This document shows, piece by piece, positions 6,436 to 6,446 of a DNA stretch of 6,446 nucleotides (within the stretch, counting starts at the first letter, position 1; each line of letters begins with the position of its first letter). A program made the position numbers and the translations under genes. Under the pieces are notes generated by a model. The model had not been told where the DNA came from. It ran no database searches and saw nothing but the letters and a program-made list of their open reading frames with translations. Location: positions 1 to 6,446 of the forward strand of contig JBOGED010000006.1 of assembly GCA_050743625.1 (NCBI GenBank), read 5' to 3'. The stretch comes from JBOGED01 sp050743625 (GTDB lineage Bacteria; Actinomycetota; Nitriliruptoria; Euzebyales; Egibacteraceae).

Positions 6436-6446
6436 GAGGGAGCCAC

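Larger units (their letters stand above)
6336..6446. other. Foreign-looking sequence abutting the broken ATPase; possible mobile-element end
   Basis: This stretch does not continue the ATPase. It starts directly beside CTAG (6331-6334), a tetranucleotide known as a target for some IS5-family elements. On the minus strand a frame entering from the right edge ends ...RWPALLRVRAQN-stop just before 6389 and leaves about 54 bases to the breakpoint, which would fit the transposase end and terminal repeat of an insertion sequence. On the plus strand the frame is also open to the right edge (VFRTWGSFGEWQWVVDHSV...). I recognise neither reading with certainty and see no matching terminal repeat inside the window, so the identity stays open. 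Confidence 0.35.

Noticed and set aside
6339..6446. Plus-strand reading VFRTWGSFGEWQWVVDHSV... as a transposase fragment.
   Set aside because: It superficially recalls the D-S-T-V-V-R-A-H region of IS5-type transposases, but catalytic spacing and flanking motifs cannot be seen in this short piece, and the minus-strand reading is equally possible.

Overview
The window is high-GC DNA with strongly GC-biased third codon positions, GTG starts and 4-nt stop/start overlaps (ATGA, GTGA). Together with the gene content this points to a soil-type actinomycete; I cannot name a genus.

Layout. (1) 1-727 (+): the end of a phosphonate/phosphite-type ABC importer permease (PhnE family), cut by the left edge and apparently unrelated to what follows. 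(2) 728-851: intergenic and probably a promoter region, with imperfect direct repeats spaced by about two helical turns. (3) 852-2689 (+): an intact DrrA/DrrB-like ABC exporter, ATPase plus ABC-2 permease, translationally coupled. (4) 2690-2879: a spacer dominated by a perfect 16-bp inverted repeat, followed by a good ribosome binding site. (5) 2880-4750 (+): a DesK/LnrJ-type histidine kinase and a DesR/LnrK-type LuxR response regulator, also coupled. (6) 4782-6335 (-): a second ABC-2 permease/ATPase pair, convergent to the first and degraded. The permease is frameshifted at a short GC-dinucleotide tract, and the ATPase has lost its N-terminus including Walker A. (7) 6336-6446: foreign-looking sequence with two adjacent perfect hairpins, starting right after a CTAG tetranucleotide at the ATPase breakpoint.

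How the genes work together (inference). The intact plus-strand genes form a self-contained ABC exporter/two-component module, comparable in composition to Bacillus yvfRSTU and the linearmycin-resistance locus lnrJKLMN. The kinase would sense a membrane-active compound or membrane stress, and the regulator would induce the exporter, perhaps through the repeats at 736-793. The minus-strand pair looks like a related but diverged exporter that was inactivated, with the intact system next to it retained.

The exporter/two-component architecture is a known one. The least ordinary features are the double-lesion relic cassette, the sharp breakpoint at 6335/6336, the 16-bp inverted repeat between exporter and kinase, and the phased repeats upstream of the exporter.
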